Assembly (NCBI GenBank): GCA_900556365.1
Contig: USOG01000112.1
Location: forward strand, 1-5,070
Direction: 5' to 3'
Source: an uncultured Collinsella sp.
Lineage (GTDB): Bacteria; Actinomycetota; Coriobacteriia; Coriobacteriales; Coriobacteriaceae
Length of the DNA stretch: 5,070 nucleotides
Part shown: positions 1 through 5,070 of the stretch, one piece after another
Numbering within the stretch: position 1 is the first letter of the stretch
Layout of the letters: each line of letters opens with the position of its first letter
Translations under genes and position numbers: made by a program
The notes under the pieces: model-generated
What the model saw: only the letters and a program-made list of their open reading frames with translations
The model's database searches: none
Told to the model about the DNA's origin: nothing

Positions 1-581
1 CCGGGGTGGCTGTGGCGACCGCACTCATGCCGCCCCTGTGCGCGGCGGGCTATGGCATCGCCATCGCAAGCGGGTCATTGTTTCTCTCGGCGCTTTATGA
101 GTTTGGCATCAACGTGGTCTTTATCGCGCTGGCTGCCGAAGCCGTGCTGCTTCTATTGCGCGTGCCGCTCAAGCGCGACCTCAACGGCGACGGCATTGTG
201 ACTGCCGAGGAAGATGCCGAGGTCGACGAGCTATCACGCAAGGTGCGCCGCCGCATCATTGTGGGCACGGTAGTCTTTGCCATCCCCTGCATCGTTATGA
301 CGGCGGGTTCCATTGGCTCGGCGCAGGCCGGCGTGCAGGACGGCTACGGCGTGACCGAAACCACGCGCGAGCTTGCGGCGGTGCTGCCAGGCTTTAAGGA
401 TTACACCGTCGCCGTCGAGACCTCGGCCACCGACAGCGATGAGGAAGGCATCGTCGAGCGCGAGATTGTCGCCCATGTGACAACGAGCGAGGCGCTTGGG
501 GCACACGACCGCCGTATCGCCCGCAAGCTCATCGACCTCAACGTGCCCGAGCTCGATCGCGTGGAATTTGACGTGAAGTGA
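1..581 (+). CDS. DUF389 family membrane protein, C-terminal part (5' end outside window)
   Basis: The reading frame is open from the left edge, so the GTG at base 6 is an internal valine and the true start lies upstream. The first visible residues, GVAVATALMPPLCAAGYG, match the conserved Pro/Leu-rich membrane motif of the DUF389 (TIGR00341-like) family, whose transport or other function is unknown. Counting from base 6, hydrophobic segments lie at about residues 10-32, 34-52 and 83-101. A soluble tail of about 85 residues follows, as is usual for the family. Between the last two helices lies DLNGDGIVTAEE (residues 58-69), a complete 12-residue EF-hand loop with acidic or Asn ligands at positions 1, 3, 5 and 12 and Gly at 6. 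It is flanked by basic residues (LKR, RKVRRR), suggesting the loop faces the cytoplasm. The gene ends with TGA and is followed by a strong terminator. Family assignment is confident; function is not known. Confidence 0.85.
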   Translation, partial: GVAVATALMPPLCAAGYGIAIASGSLFLSALYEFGINVVFIALAAEAVLLLLRVPLKRDLNGDGIVTAEEDAEVDELSRKVRRRIIVGTVVFAIPCIVMTAGSIGSAQAGVQDGYGVTETTRELAAVLPGFKDYTVAVETSATDSDEEGIVEREIVAHVTTSEALGAHDRRIARKLIDLNVPELDRVEFDVK

Positions 582-655
582 TGCCGGCGCGGGATGAGCG
601 CTCGCACGGACGCAAGTTATGACGAGGCGCAGGCGCGATACGGACACGAGCAAAT

Positions 656-695
656 AGCGGGGTGCAGTTCACACCCGCGCCCCGCTCGCTTTTTT
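656..695 (+). terminator. Rho-independent terminator of the DUF389 gene
   Basis: The arm AGCGGGG (656-662) pairs with CCCCGCT (680-686), and pairing continues inward through one G-T wobble to a stem of about 10 bp with an 11-base loop. Six T residues (690-695) follow three bases later. It lies 75 bases after the stop and just before the convergent gene ending at 707. The minus-strand exit from the hairpin reads only TATTTG, so termination of the opposing transcript here would be weak. Confidence 0.85.
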
Positions 696-706
696 ATTGC
701 CGTGAA

Positions 707-1156
707 TCAACTGTCCGAATCGACCTCGCCAGACTCCACCGTAAACGCCGGATCGGTGCTCACAAGATAAAATCGGGTCACCTTAGTATTTCTAATTAGG
801 TAAATCTGCCCTTGATTGCGTCGGCGCGATATATATGCAACGTGAACCGTGCCGAATTCTTCGCCGTTTTCCTTCTTTAATACCAGGATATTGGGATCGT
901 CCGTACGCTTAAACTGCCCGTCTGTGCAGATTCCGTCTTGGTCGACCAGCTGCCATCGACAGTTGTCCTCCTCAAGAAAAGCCAAGGTTTCCCGACTCGT
1001 TTTGTCATCCCGATAGTAACCATCAATGGCAAACCCTTCGGAAGCGCATTCCTGCATATAGGACGTTTCTCGGCTTATAGCAAACAGCCCTGTAGCGCCC
1101 AGGAGCACAGCCAGGCAGACCACTGCAAGGGCTATCGAAATAGCACGGCGACCCAT
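707..1156 (-). CDS. Small membrane-anchored or exported protein of unknown function
   Basis: This gene encodes 149 residues and I do not recognise the family. The N-terminus (MGRR followed by hydrophobic residues 5-27) is a typical signal-anchor or uncleaved signal segment, so the remaining ~120 residues are probably extracytoplasmic. That part is rich in charged residues and short alternating beta-like stretches (GYYRDD, CRWQLVD, GQFKRTDD, NILVLKKENGEEFGTVHVAYI, QIYLI, RFYLV), with cysteines at 37, 66 and 77, and it ends in an acidic tail. This pattern suggests a small beta-sheet domain, by inference only. The ATG is preceded by an in-frame TAA about 24 bases upstream, which fixes the start, but no clear Shine-Dalgarno sequence is visible. 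Codon use is more AT-rich than in the neighbours, with ATA, AGA, CTA and ATT present, hinting at an accessory or acquired gene. The opposite-strand frame at 938-1408 is a shadow. Confidence 0.7.
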   Translation of the reverse strand: MGRRAISIALAVVCLAVLLGATGLFAISRETSYMQECASEGFAIDGYYRDDKTSRETLAFLEEDNCRWQLVDQDGICTDGQFKRTDDPNILVLKKENGEEFGTVHVAYISRRRNQGQIYLIRNTKVTRFYLVSTDPAFTVESGEVDSDS

Positions 1157-1224
1157 GTTAGCCCAACCGACAGTTATTTAACGGAGCACGAAACATACCT
1201 GGAACCTCCGATATCAGGGGGAAC

Positions 1225-1244
1225 GTCGCCAGCAGGCTGGCGAC
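1225..1244. repeat. Perfect 9-2-9 inverted repeat upstream of the 707-1156 gene
   Basis: GTCGCCAGC (1225-1233) is followed by two bases and then its exact reverse complement, GCTGGCGAC (1236-1244). Neither strand shows a T-tract after it, so it is not a standard intrinsic terminator. It lies 69 bases upstream of the ATG of the small membrane protein and about 100 bases past the end of the sulfotransferase remnant. On the minus strand a TATAGT hexamer (1246-1251) lies immediately upstream, compatible with an operator over the start of a transcript, but no good -35 accompanies it. An RNA hairpin stabilising an mRNA end is the alternative. Confidence 0.5.
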
Positions 1245-1346
1245 AACTATATGTATCTAACATCAAACCATATGGCTGCCACTCGCGGAGGGAGCATCGG
1301 CGAACGGCGTGTTTTCATACTCCATTGGTCAAACCTAACCGCGGCC

Positions 1347-1850
1347 CTACAGCTCGTACTTGTACACGCGATAGATGTACTTCTCGGCCTCCATCTCGTA
1401 GGTGGTGATGGCCAGACCGTACCGATCGCACTCGGTAAAGGTCTTGGCCTGGCCCGATGCCACGAGCATACTATTCGAATCGCCGACGCGCTGCGCGCTG
1501 TTGACGTAACCTGAAAACGGTACTGCGATCTGGTCCACAAGCTCGTAGGTGCGCGCCGTCTCGTCCACTGTAAAGATGCGCCCAAACGAATGCGTGCCCT
1601 CGTTGTAGTCGGTCACCACCGCGGCGCCCAGCTGGCCCTAGTCGAACTTGGGATAGCTTTCGGCCGCACCAAAGTTGTTGTCGTACAGCAGCACCTGGTA
1701 GCGACCGGTCGTTTCCGTGTCAGAACTCGACAGATACGTCACGCTGTGCTGGCCCGCGTTGAGCGAAAAATCGCCCTGGGCCTGCAGTAACTTGTCCTCA
1801 AAGCCCGAGCCGGCCCATTGCCACTCCTTTCTATTTCTGGGTCCATCTTC
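1347..1850 (-). pseudogene. Aryl-sulfate sulfotransferase remnant (5'-truncated, nonsense mutation)
   Basis: Reading the minus strand in one frame from about 1850 to the TAG at 1347-1349 gives about 167 codons that resemble the C-terminal part of the Arylsulfotransferase (ASST) family. The landmarks are FSLNAGQHSVTYL, YQVLLYDNNFGAA, then SFGRIFTVDETARTYELV, a YVNSAQRV motif and the terminal IYRVYKYEL. In the middle, at 1638-1640, the frame reads TAG directly after YPKFD; relatives of this family usually have FDW there, so a single TGG-to-TAG change explains it. Upstream the frame closes at TGA (1851-1853), whereas the family is usually around 500-600 residues, so most of the protein, including the catalytic N-terminal propeller region, is missing. 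The open stretch 1347-1619 alone has no Shine-Dalgarno sequence and begins at a GTG that is a normal internal Val codon. Intact relatives transfer sulfate between phenolic compounds; this copy should be non-functional unless the TAG is a sequencing error, and even then it would be truncated. Confidence 0.8.
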
Positions 1851-1866
1851 TCACTGTTGGCGGCCG

Positions 1867-1907
1867 AAAATGATCCGTTTTCCTCCGTCCCCGAGGGATC
1901 ATTTTTT
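1867..1907 (-). terminator. Terminator hairpin overlapping the stop of the 3-hydroxyacyl-CoA dehydrogenase gene
   Basis: AAAATGATCC (1867-1876) is the exact reverse complement of 1896-1905, giving a 10-bp stem around a 19-base loop. The loop region contains a further CCTC/GAGG pairing. Read on the minus strand, the stem ends in a TTTT run, as in an intrinsic terminator. The gene's TAA stop (1906-1908) abuts the outer end of the hairpin. The symmetric A and T flanks would let it work on both strands. Confidence 0.7.
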
Positions 1908-2865
1908 AGTACTTGAAGAAGCCCTCGCCCGAGCTTTCGCCCAGCTTACCTTCGTCGAGCATTTTCTTGAGGACGGACGCCATAGCCTTAAAGTTGTAGG
2001 GCATCATCATCTTTTTGAGCAGCGGGCTCACCAGGCCCGGGACCTTCTGATACTGCATAACGATGTTGTAGGCCGTCTGGATGCCCACCGTGTCGAACAC
2101 GCGGAACGGACCCTTGGGAGCGCCGGTGCCGCGCGTCCACGCGAGGTCGATGCTCTTGGGGTCACTCACGCCCGAGACATACAGGTCAAGGCCCGAGAGT
2201 AGCCATGGCACCAGCATGGAATTGAGCAGGTAGCCGTTCTTTTCCTTGTTGACGGGCAGGGCAAGCATGCGGATATCGTTGGCAAAGTCGACGAGCTCGT
2301 CGAAGTAGCGCTTGTCGGTCTGGTCCTGGGCCATGACCTCGGTCATGTTGTTCTTCCAGATAGAGTTGGCAAAGTGCAGCGACAGGTACTTCTCGGGGCG
2401 GCCGGTGTACTTGGCAAAGGTGCTTGGCAGCAGCGTGGAAGAGTTGGTGACGATGACGGTCTTTTGTGGGAGAACCGGGGCAAGCTTCTTGTAGAAGTCG
2501 ATCTTTGCCTGGGTGTCCTCGGCCATAGACTCGATGACCAGGTCGGCGTCGGCCACTGCCTTGGCGAGATCGAGCTCCAGCTTGAGTGTGGAGTAGGCAC
2601 GCTCGACGGCGGCGAGCGCCGTCTCCTTGTCGAAAGGCTGGTCGCTATCGGCGATACCGGCGCACCACTCGCCCGTGCCGTCCGCCATGCCCTCGATAGC
2701 AGCGATGTACTCCTCGCGCACATGATCGATCTTGGGCTGGGTACGGCCGATGCTGCCCTCGCTGCGCAGCCAAATCGTTACATCAAAGCCGCAGTAGGCT
2801 GCCTGAAAGGCAATCTGGCTTCCCAGCACGCCGCCGCCGGCAACGCAAACGGTCTTGTAGCTCAT
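1906..2865 (-). CDS. 3-hydroxyacyl-CoA dehydrogenase (3-hydroxybutyryl-CoA dehydrogenase family)
   Basis: This complete gene encodes 319 residues. Family members interconvert (S)-3-hydroxyacyl-CoA and 3-ketoacyl-CoA with NAD(P) in the cytoplasm, in fatty-acid oxidation or butyrate-type synthesis. The N-terminal Rossmann domain begins with VAGGGVLGSQIA (GxGxxG at residues 10-15) and includes ADADLVIESMAED (106-117). Catalytic positions are recognisable: Ser in TNSSTL (142/143), His164 in LHFAN, Glu176 in MTEVM and Asn215 in GYLLNSML. The usual HFFNP signature is altered to HFANS. The C-terminal domain carries TGAPKGPFRVFDTVG (247-261) and ends in GKLGESSGEGFFKY, the normal family ending. At 319 residues it is somewhat longer than the ~285 of classical Hbd; the extra length lies in the region of residues 37-85. 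The end of the second beta strand reads IWLRS, lacking the usual acidic residue that selects NAD. The start ATG has a good ribosome site (GAGAGGA, about 8 bases upstream). It stands alone between a terminator and a long gap. Physiological substrate unknown. Confidence 0.9.
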   Translation of the reverse strand: MSYKTVCVAGGGVLGSQIAFQAAYCGFDVTIWLRSEGSIGRTQPKIDHVREEYIAAIEGMADGTGEWCAGIADSDQPFDKETALAAVERAYSTLKLELDLAKAVADADLVIESMAEDTQAKIDFYKKLAPVLPQKTVIVTNSSTLLPSTFAKYTGRPEKYLSLHFANSIWKNNMTEVMAQDQTDKRYFDELVDFANDIRMLALPVNKEKNGYLLNSMLVPWLLSGLDLYVSGVSDPKSIDLAWTRGTGAPKGPFRVFDTVGIQTAYNIVMQYQKVPGLVSPLLKKMMMPYNFKAMASVLKKMLDEGKLGESSGEGFFKY

Positions 2866-2942
2866 GGGACGGTCCTCTCTTACGTAATTCCATAGATGTG
2901 TATTTATTCAACCGTAAGGAGGGTTGCACGCTGGGGGTGGGT

Positions 2943-2971
2943 TCTATAAACGGACGGTAATTTGCGGCGAA
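2943..2971 (-). promoter_or_regulatory. Candidate promoter for the 3-hydroxyacyl-CoA dehydrogenase gene
   Basis: On the minus strand TTCGCC (2966-2971) and TATAGA (2943-2948) are separated by exactly 17 bases, which would give a leader of about 70 bases. The match to the consensus is modest. A GATAAT hexamer further upstream (near 2986-2991) and the AT-rich stretch nearer the gene (about 2885-2910) are alternatives. The call is tentative. Confidence 0.22.
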
Positions 2972-3031
2972 CGGCAACACCTGTTCATTATCTCTTGATT
3001 TTGGAGGCCCCTTTTAACGCTGCCGGACCGC

Positions 3032-3084
3032 TTTTTCGGAAGTGCGGCGAAAAATCGAGTTCCGCTGACCAGACGGACTTTTTT
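3032..3084 (+). repeat. Conserved GAAGTGCGG element, plus-oriented copy
   Basis: This copy runs from a T-rich lead (3032-3037) through the core GAAGTGCGGCGAAAAA (3039-3054) to a run of six T (3079-3084). The reverse-oriented partner at 3113-3164 matches 15 of 16 core bases and has its T-tract at the same 40-base distance. Just before the T-tract, GTTCCG and CGGAC can form a short bulged stem, so this copy may act as a weak terminator. It could be one unit of a dispersed intergenic repeat or a structured RNA; the family is not identified. Confidence 0.6.
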
Positions 3085-3112
3085 AGCAACAAAACCGCAG
3101 GTCACGAGCGCC

Positions 3113-3164
3113 AAAAAGGCAGTGTGCTCGGGAGGTTCGCGTTTTTCACCGCACTTCAGAAATA
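3113..3164 (-). repeat. Conserved GAAGTGCGG element, minus-oriented copy
   Basis: On the minus strand this copy reads TATTTC, one base, then the core GAAGTGCGGTGAAAAA (3157 down to 3142) and ends in five T (3117 down to 3113). It faces the plus-oriented copy, with 28 bases between the two T-tracts. Because the copies are inverted, a transcript of either strand could fold them into one long imperfect hairpin whose centre is the 28-base spacer. Between the core and the T-tract identity is scattered (shared GA, CA, AC and C positions), which suggests drift or a covarying structure. Confidence 0.6.
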
Positions 3165-3214
3165 CGAGCCCACGGAAGGCTACAGCAAGATCATATGCGC
3201 AACATATGTCCAGC

Positions 3215-3251
3215 AAAAACGGGCGGTAGCCGGTACGGCTACCACCCGTTT
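3215..3251 (-). terminator. Rho-independent terminator of the dehydratase-like gene
   Basis: The arms 3217-3232 and 3236-3251 form a 16-bp stem with a 3-base loop, 29 bases after the stop at 3280. On the minus strand the single imperfect position becomes a G-U wobble and the stem is followed by TTTTT. On the plus strand the same position is a C-A mismatch and the exit lacks a T-run. The signal is therefore clearly directed at the minus-strand gene. Confidence 0.9.
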
Positions 3252-3279
3252 GTCTCATATCTAGCCCAAAGCAGGCCAG

Positions 3280-5070
3280 TTACTTCTTAATGCCGCGTCC
3301 CAGGCGCTCAGCGACCGACGCCACGGCACTCTCGTCGACCGAGCCGCAGCTCACGCAGCCATCGTGGGCACGCATCTGGCCGGTGACCTCGTCCATCGCG
3401 AGCGGCGCCACCTTCTCGAGCTTAAAGCCCTTGCCGGCGCGCATGTTTTCCTTGGCCACGCTGATCATGAGCTTAATGCGGTTGAGCTGGTTGACCTCGG
3501 ACGCGCCGGGGTCGTAGTCCACCGCGACGATGTTGCTCTCGGGATGCTGGCGGCGCAGCTCCTTGATCACGGCCTTACCCACTACGTGGTTGGGCAGGCA
3601 CGCGAAGGGCTGCGTGCAGATGATGTTGGGCGCACCGTGGTCGATCAGGTCGAGCATCTCGGCCGTGAGCAACCAGCCCTCGCCCATGTTGTTGCACACC
3701 GATAGCACCGTACGGGCCTTGTCGGCCATGGTACCGATGCGCTCGGGTGCCTCAAAGCGGCGGGACTTCTCGAGCATTTCCTCCACCGGCGTACGCATCC
3801 AGTCCACAAGCTTAATAAGCGCTTGCATGCTAGCGCGCGCCGTGGCAGAGCTTCCCAGCTCGTCTTTTTGAAGCTCGGCGTTGCTCATGGAGTACAGGAA
3901 GAAGTCGAGCAGGCCCGGTACCACGGCCTCGCAGCCCTCGCGCTCAATGACATCGACCACGTGGTTGTTGGCCGTGGGATGGAACTTGACCAGGATCTCG
4001 CCAACCACGCCCACGCGCGGCTTGGTACCCTCGCCCACAAGCGGCATGGTGTCGAACGCGCGGATGGCCTCGCGGCACAACTTGGTGTAGTTGTGCCTGT
4101 TGAACTTAGGCGCCAGCTTGCGGGCGCGCGCCATGTACTCCTCGTAGAGTGCGTTGGCGGCACCGGGCGTGGCCTCGTACGGGCGGCAACGATAGAGCAT
4201 CTGCATCATGACGTCACCAAAGAGCACTGCGTAGACTGCCTGCTTAAGCAGTGCCGGCGTAATCTTAAAGCCGGGGTTGTCCTCACCGAGCGCCACGGCC
4301 GAAAGCGAGATCACCGGGATCTCGGGGTGGCCGCTCTCGCGCAGGGCCTTGCGGATGAGTGCGATGTAGTTGGTGGCACGGCAGCCGCCGCCGGTCTGGC
4401 TGATAACCACGGCCGTCTTGGACAGGTCGTACCGACCGCTCTCGATGGCCTCCATAATCTGGCCCGTCACCAGGATCGACGGATAGCAAATGTCATTGTT
4501 CACGTAGCGCAGGCCAGCCTCGACGGCATCGTGGTCGGTCGAGGGCAGCAGCTCCAAGTTGTAGCCGGCACCGCGGAACACCTCTTTGACCAGGTCAAAG
4601 TGAATCGGCGCCATCTGCGGGCACAGGATGGTGTAGCCCTCCTCGCGCATCTGCTCGGTAAAGGGCACCTTGGGCCACGCGGTCGAAGCACTCTCACGCT
4701 GCGCCTCAAACGTGTACTTGCGGCTCGCGAACGCGGGGGCATCCGTGGAGGGCGCCACCGGCGCGGCATCGCCTTGCTCGTAGGCCTCGCCCGCGGCCGT
4801 GGCATCGGCCAGGCGCTCGGCCTCCTGGTCCTTAAGCGCTGCCATGAGCGAGCGGATGCGGATGCGCGCGGCGCCCAGGTTGGACACCTCGTCGATCTTA
4901 AGCACGGTGTAGATCTTGCCGCTGGCTTCCAGAATCTCCTGCACCTGATCGGTGGTCAGAGCGTCCAGGCCGCAGCCGAAGGAATTGAGCTGGATCAGGT
5001 CCAGGTCGTTGCGCATCGTCACAAAACGGGCGACGGCGTACAGGCGGCTGTGGTACATCCACTGGTCGAC
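3280..5070 (-). CDS. 2-hydroxyacyl-CoA dehydratase / activase-related large protein (DUF2229 type), C-terminal part
   Basis: The frame stays open to the right edge (V-D-Q-W precede the ATG at 5058), so the start lies outside and about 596 residues are visible. The sequence matches the C-terminal part of the ~1400-residue proteins that join BcrAD/BadFG ASKHA-type activase domains to DUF2229 and HgdB-like regions. Counting from the ATG at 5058, [10 protein letters not shown] (25-33) and [18 protein letters not shown] (53-70) are typical blocks. An Ala/Glu/Pro-rich linker (about 75-130) follows. Then comes an HgdB-like module: [18 protein letters not shown] (144-161), NNDICYPS (187-194), [11 protein letters not shown] (221-231), GEILVKFHP (353-361) and [15 protein letters not shown] (481-495). 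Cys29, 146, 191, 226, 481 and 487 are candidate iron-sulfur ligands or structural cysteines. The tail carries a CVSC pair (568, 571). In characterised relatives the ATPase injects an electron into a 4Fe-4S dehydratase; the substrate of these giant fused versions is not established. A strong terminator follows the TAA. Confidence 0.88.
   Translation of the reverse strand, partial: VDQWMYHSRLYAVARFVTMRNDLDLIQLNSFGCGLDALTTDQVQEILEASGKIYTVLKIDEVSNLGAARIRIRSLMAALKDQEAERLADATAAGEAYEQGDAAPVAPSTDAPAFASRKYTFEAQRESASTAWPKVPFTEQMREEGYTILCPQMAPIHFDLVKEVFRGAGYNLELLPSTDHDAVEAGLRYVNNDICYPSILVTGQIMEAIESGRYDLSKTAVVISQTGGGCRATNYIALIRKALRESGHPEIPVISLSAVALGEDNPGFKITPALLKQAVYAVLFGDVMMQMLYRCRPYEATPGAANALYEEYMARARKLAPKFNRHNYTKLCREAIRAFDTMPLVGEGTKPRVGVVGEILVKFHPTANNHVVDVIEREGCEAVVPGLLDFFLYSMSNAELQKDELGSSATARASMQALIKLVDWMRTPVEEMLEKSRRFEAPERIGTMADKARTVLSVCNNMGEGWLLTAEMLDLIDHGAPNIICTQPFACLPNHVVGKAVIKELRRQHPESNIVAVDYDPGASEVNQLNRIKLMISVAKENMRAGKGFKLEKVAPLAMDEVTGQMRAHDGCVSCGSVDESAVASVAERLGRGIKK

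Larger units (their letters stand above)
2866..3279. other. Gene-free region (414 bases) with leader, paired elements and a terminator
   Basis: I see no credible gene here. From left to right on the + strand it holds the upstream region of the dehydrogenase gene (2866 to about 2990), a pair of inverted elements (3032-3084 and 3113-3164) and the terminator of the right-hand gene (3215-3251). Two open frames of 100-104 codons cover it on opposite strands (2944-3258 minus, 2962-3264 plus). Both run through the inverted elements, share the peptide KCGEK only because the elements are reverse complements of each other, and lack recognisable domains, so they are not called as genes. Confidence 0.7.

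Noticed and set aside
938..1408. 156-codon plus-strand frame over the small membrane protein and the gap beside it
   Set aside because: The minus-strand frame has a coherent signal-anchor and protein-like composition. This frame shows no such features and runs through the palindrome into the pseudogene end.
1638..1640. Amber codon as a pyrrolysine or otherwise recoded codon
   Set aside because: The family position is expected to be Trp, the gene is also truncated at its 5' end, and the natural stop of the same gene is TAG; plain decay is simpler.
1717..2202. 161-codon plus-strand frame spanning the pseudogene, terminator and dehydrogenase 3' end
   Set aside because: It crosses a terminator hairpin and two unrelated minus-strand coding regions, and its translation has the His/Arg-rich composition of an antisense shadow.
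2374..2895. 173-codon plus-strand frame opposite the dehydrogenase gene
   Set aside because: It is a GC-rich shadow of a gene with clear family motifs on the minus strand, and its product shows no recognisable domain.
2919..2933. Strong Shine-Dalgarno-like TAAGGAGGG on the plus strand
   Set aside because: No start codon at a suitable distance opens a frame longer than a few codons; on the minus strand it is merely an anti-SD-like stretch in the leader with only about four bases of pairing to the dehydrogenase ribosome site.
3192..3208. Two CATATG hexamers separated by five bases
   Set aside because: Each hexamer is only a 6-base palindrome in an AT-containing gap, not placed at a promoter I can support; weak evidence for an operator.
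2944..3264. Two opposing open frames of 104 and 100 codons in the gene-free stretch, both containing KCGEK
   Set aside because: They share the peptide only because they cross the two inverted copies of the repeat. They cover terminator and leader sequence, show no domain, and neither has a convincing ribosome site.
1..5070. CRISPR arrays, tRNA or rRNA genes, insertion sequences, integrases or phage genes
   Set aside because: I found no regularly spaced direct repeats, tRNA-like or rRNA sequence, transposase motifs or terminal inverted repeats with target duplications.

Overview
The window is a GC-rich, gene-dense bacterial chromosome segment. Its gene content (DUF389 membrane protein, an aryl-sulfate sulfotransferase remnant, a 3-hydroxyacyl-CoA dehydrogenase, and a very large 2-hydroxyacyl-CoA dehydratase activase-like protein) best fits a gut anaerobe of the Coriobacteriia, such as Collinsella. 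This assignment rests on protein style and family content, not on any marker gene.

Layout. Bases 1-581 (+) hold the 3' end of a DUF389-family membrane protein, closed by an intrinsic terminator at about 656-695. It converges on a run of minus-strand units. First is a small membrane-anchored protein of unknown function (707-1156), less GC-rich than its neighbours. A 190-base gap follows, containing a 9-2-9 palindrome (1225-1244). Next comes a decayed aryl-sulfate sulfotransferase gene (1347 to about 1850) that has lost its 5' part and carries an in-frame amber codon where tryptophan is expected. Then a complete 3-hydroxyacyl-CoA dehydrogenase gene (1906-2865), whose stop codon sits inside its own terminator hairpin. 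A 414-base gene-free stretch (2866-3279) follows. Last is the C-terminal ~596 codons of a large dehydratase/activase-related protein (3280-5070), running off the right edge.

How the genes relate. Terminators and long gaps separate the minus-strand genes, so they look like single-gene transcription units. The dehydrogenase and the dehydratase-like protein both belong to acyl-CoA chemistry families (reversible hydroxyacyl-CoA oxidation; radical dehydration of 2-hydroxyacyl-CoA), but nothing in the sequence shows that they share a pathway.

Most interesting signals: (1) a pair of oppositely oriented ~53-base elements in the 2866-3279 gap, each with a GAAGTGCGG(C/T)GAAAAA core and a T-tract at exactly the same distance; (2) the sulfotransferase pseudogene; (3) a canonical EF-hand calcium-binding loop inserted between membrane helices of the DUF389 protein. 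I see no clear new defence, mobile or biosynthetic system.
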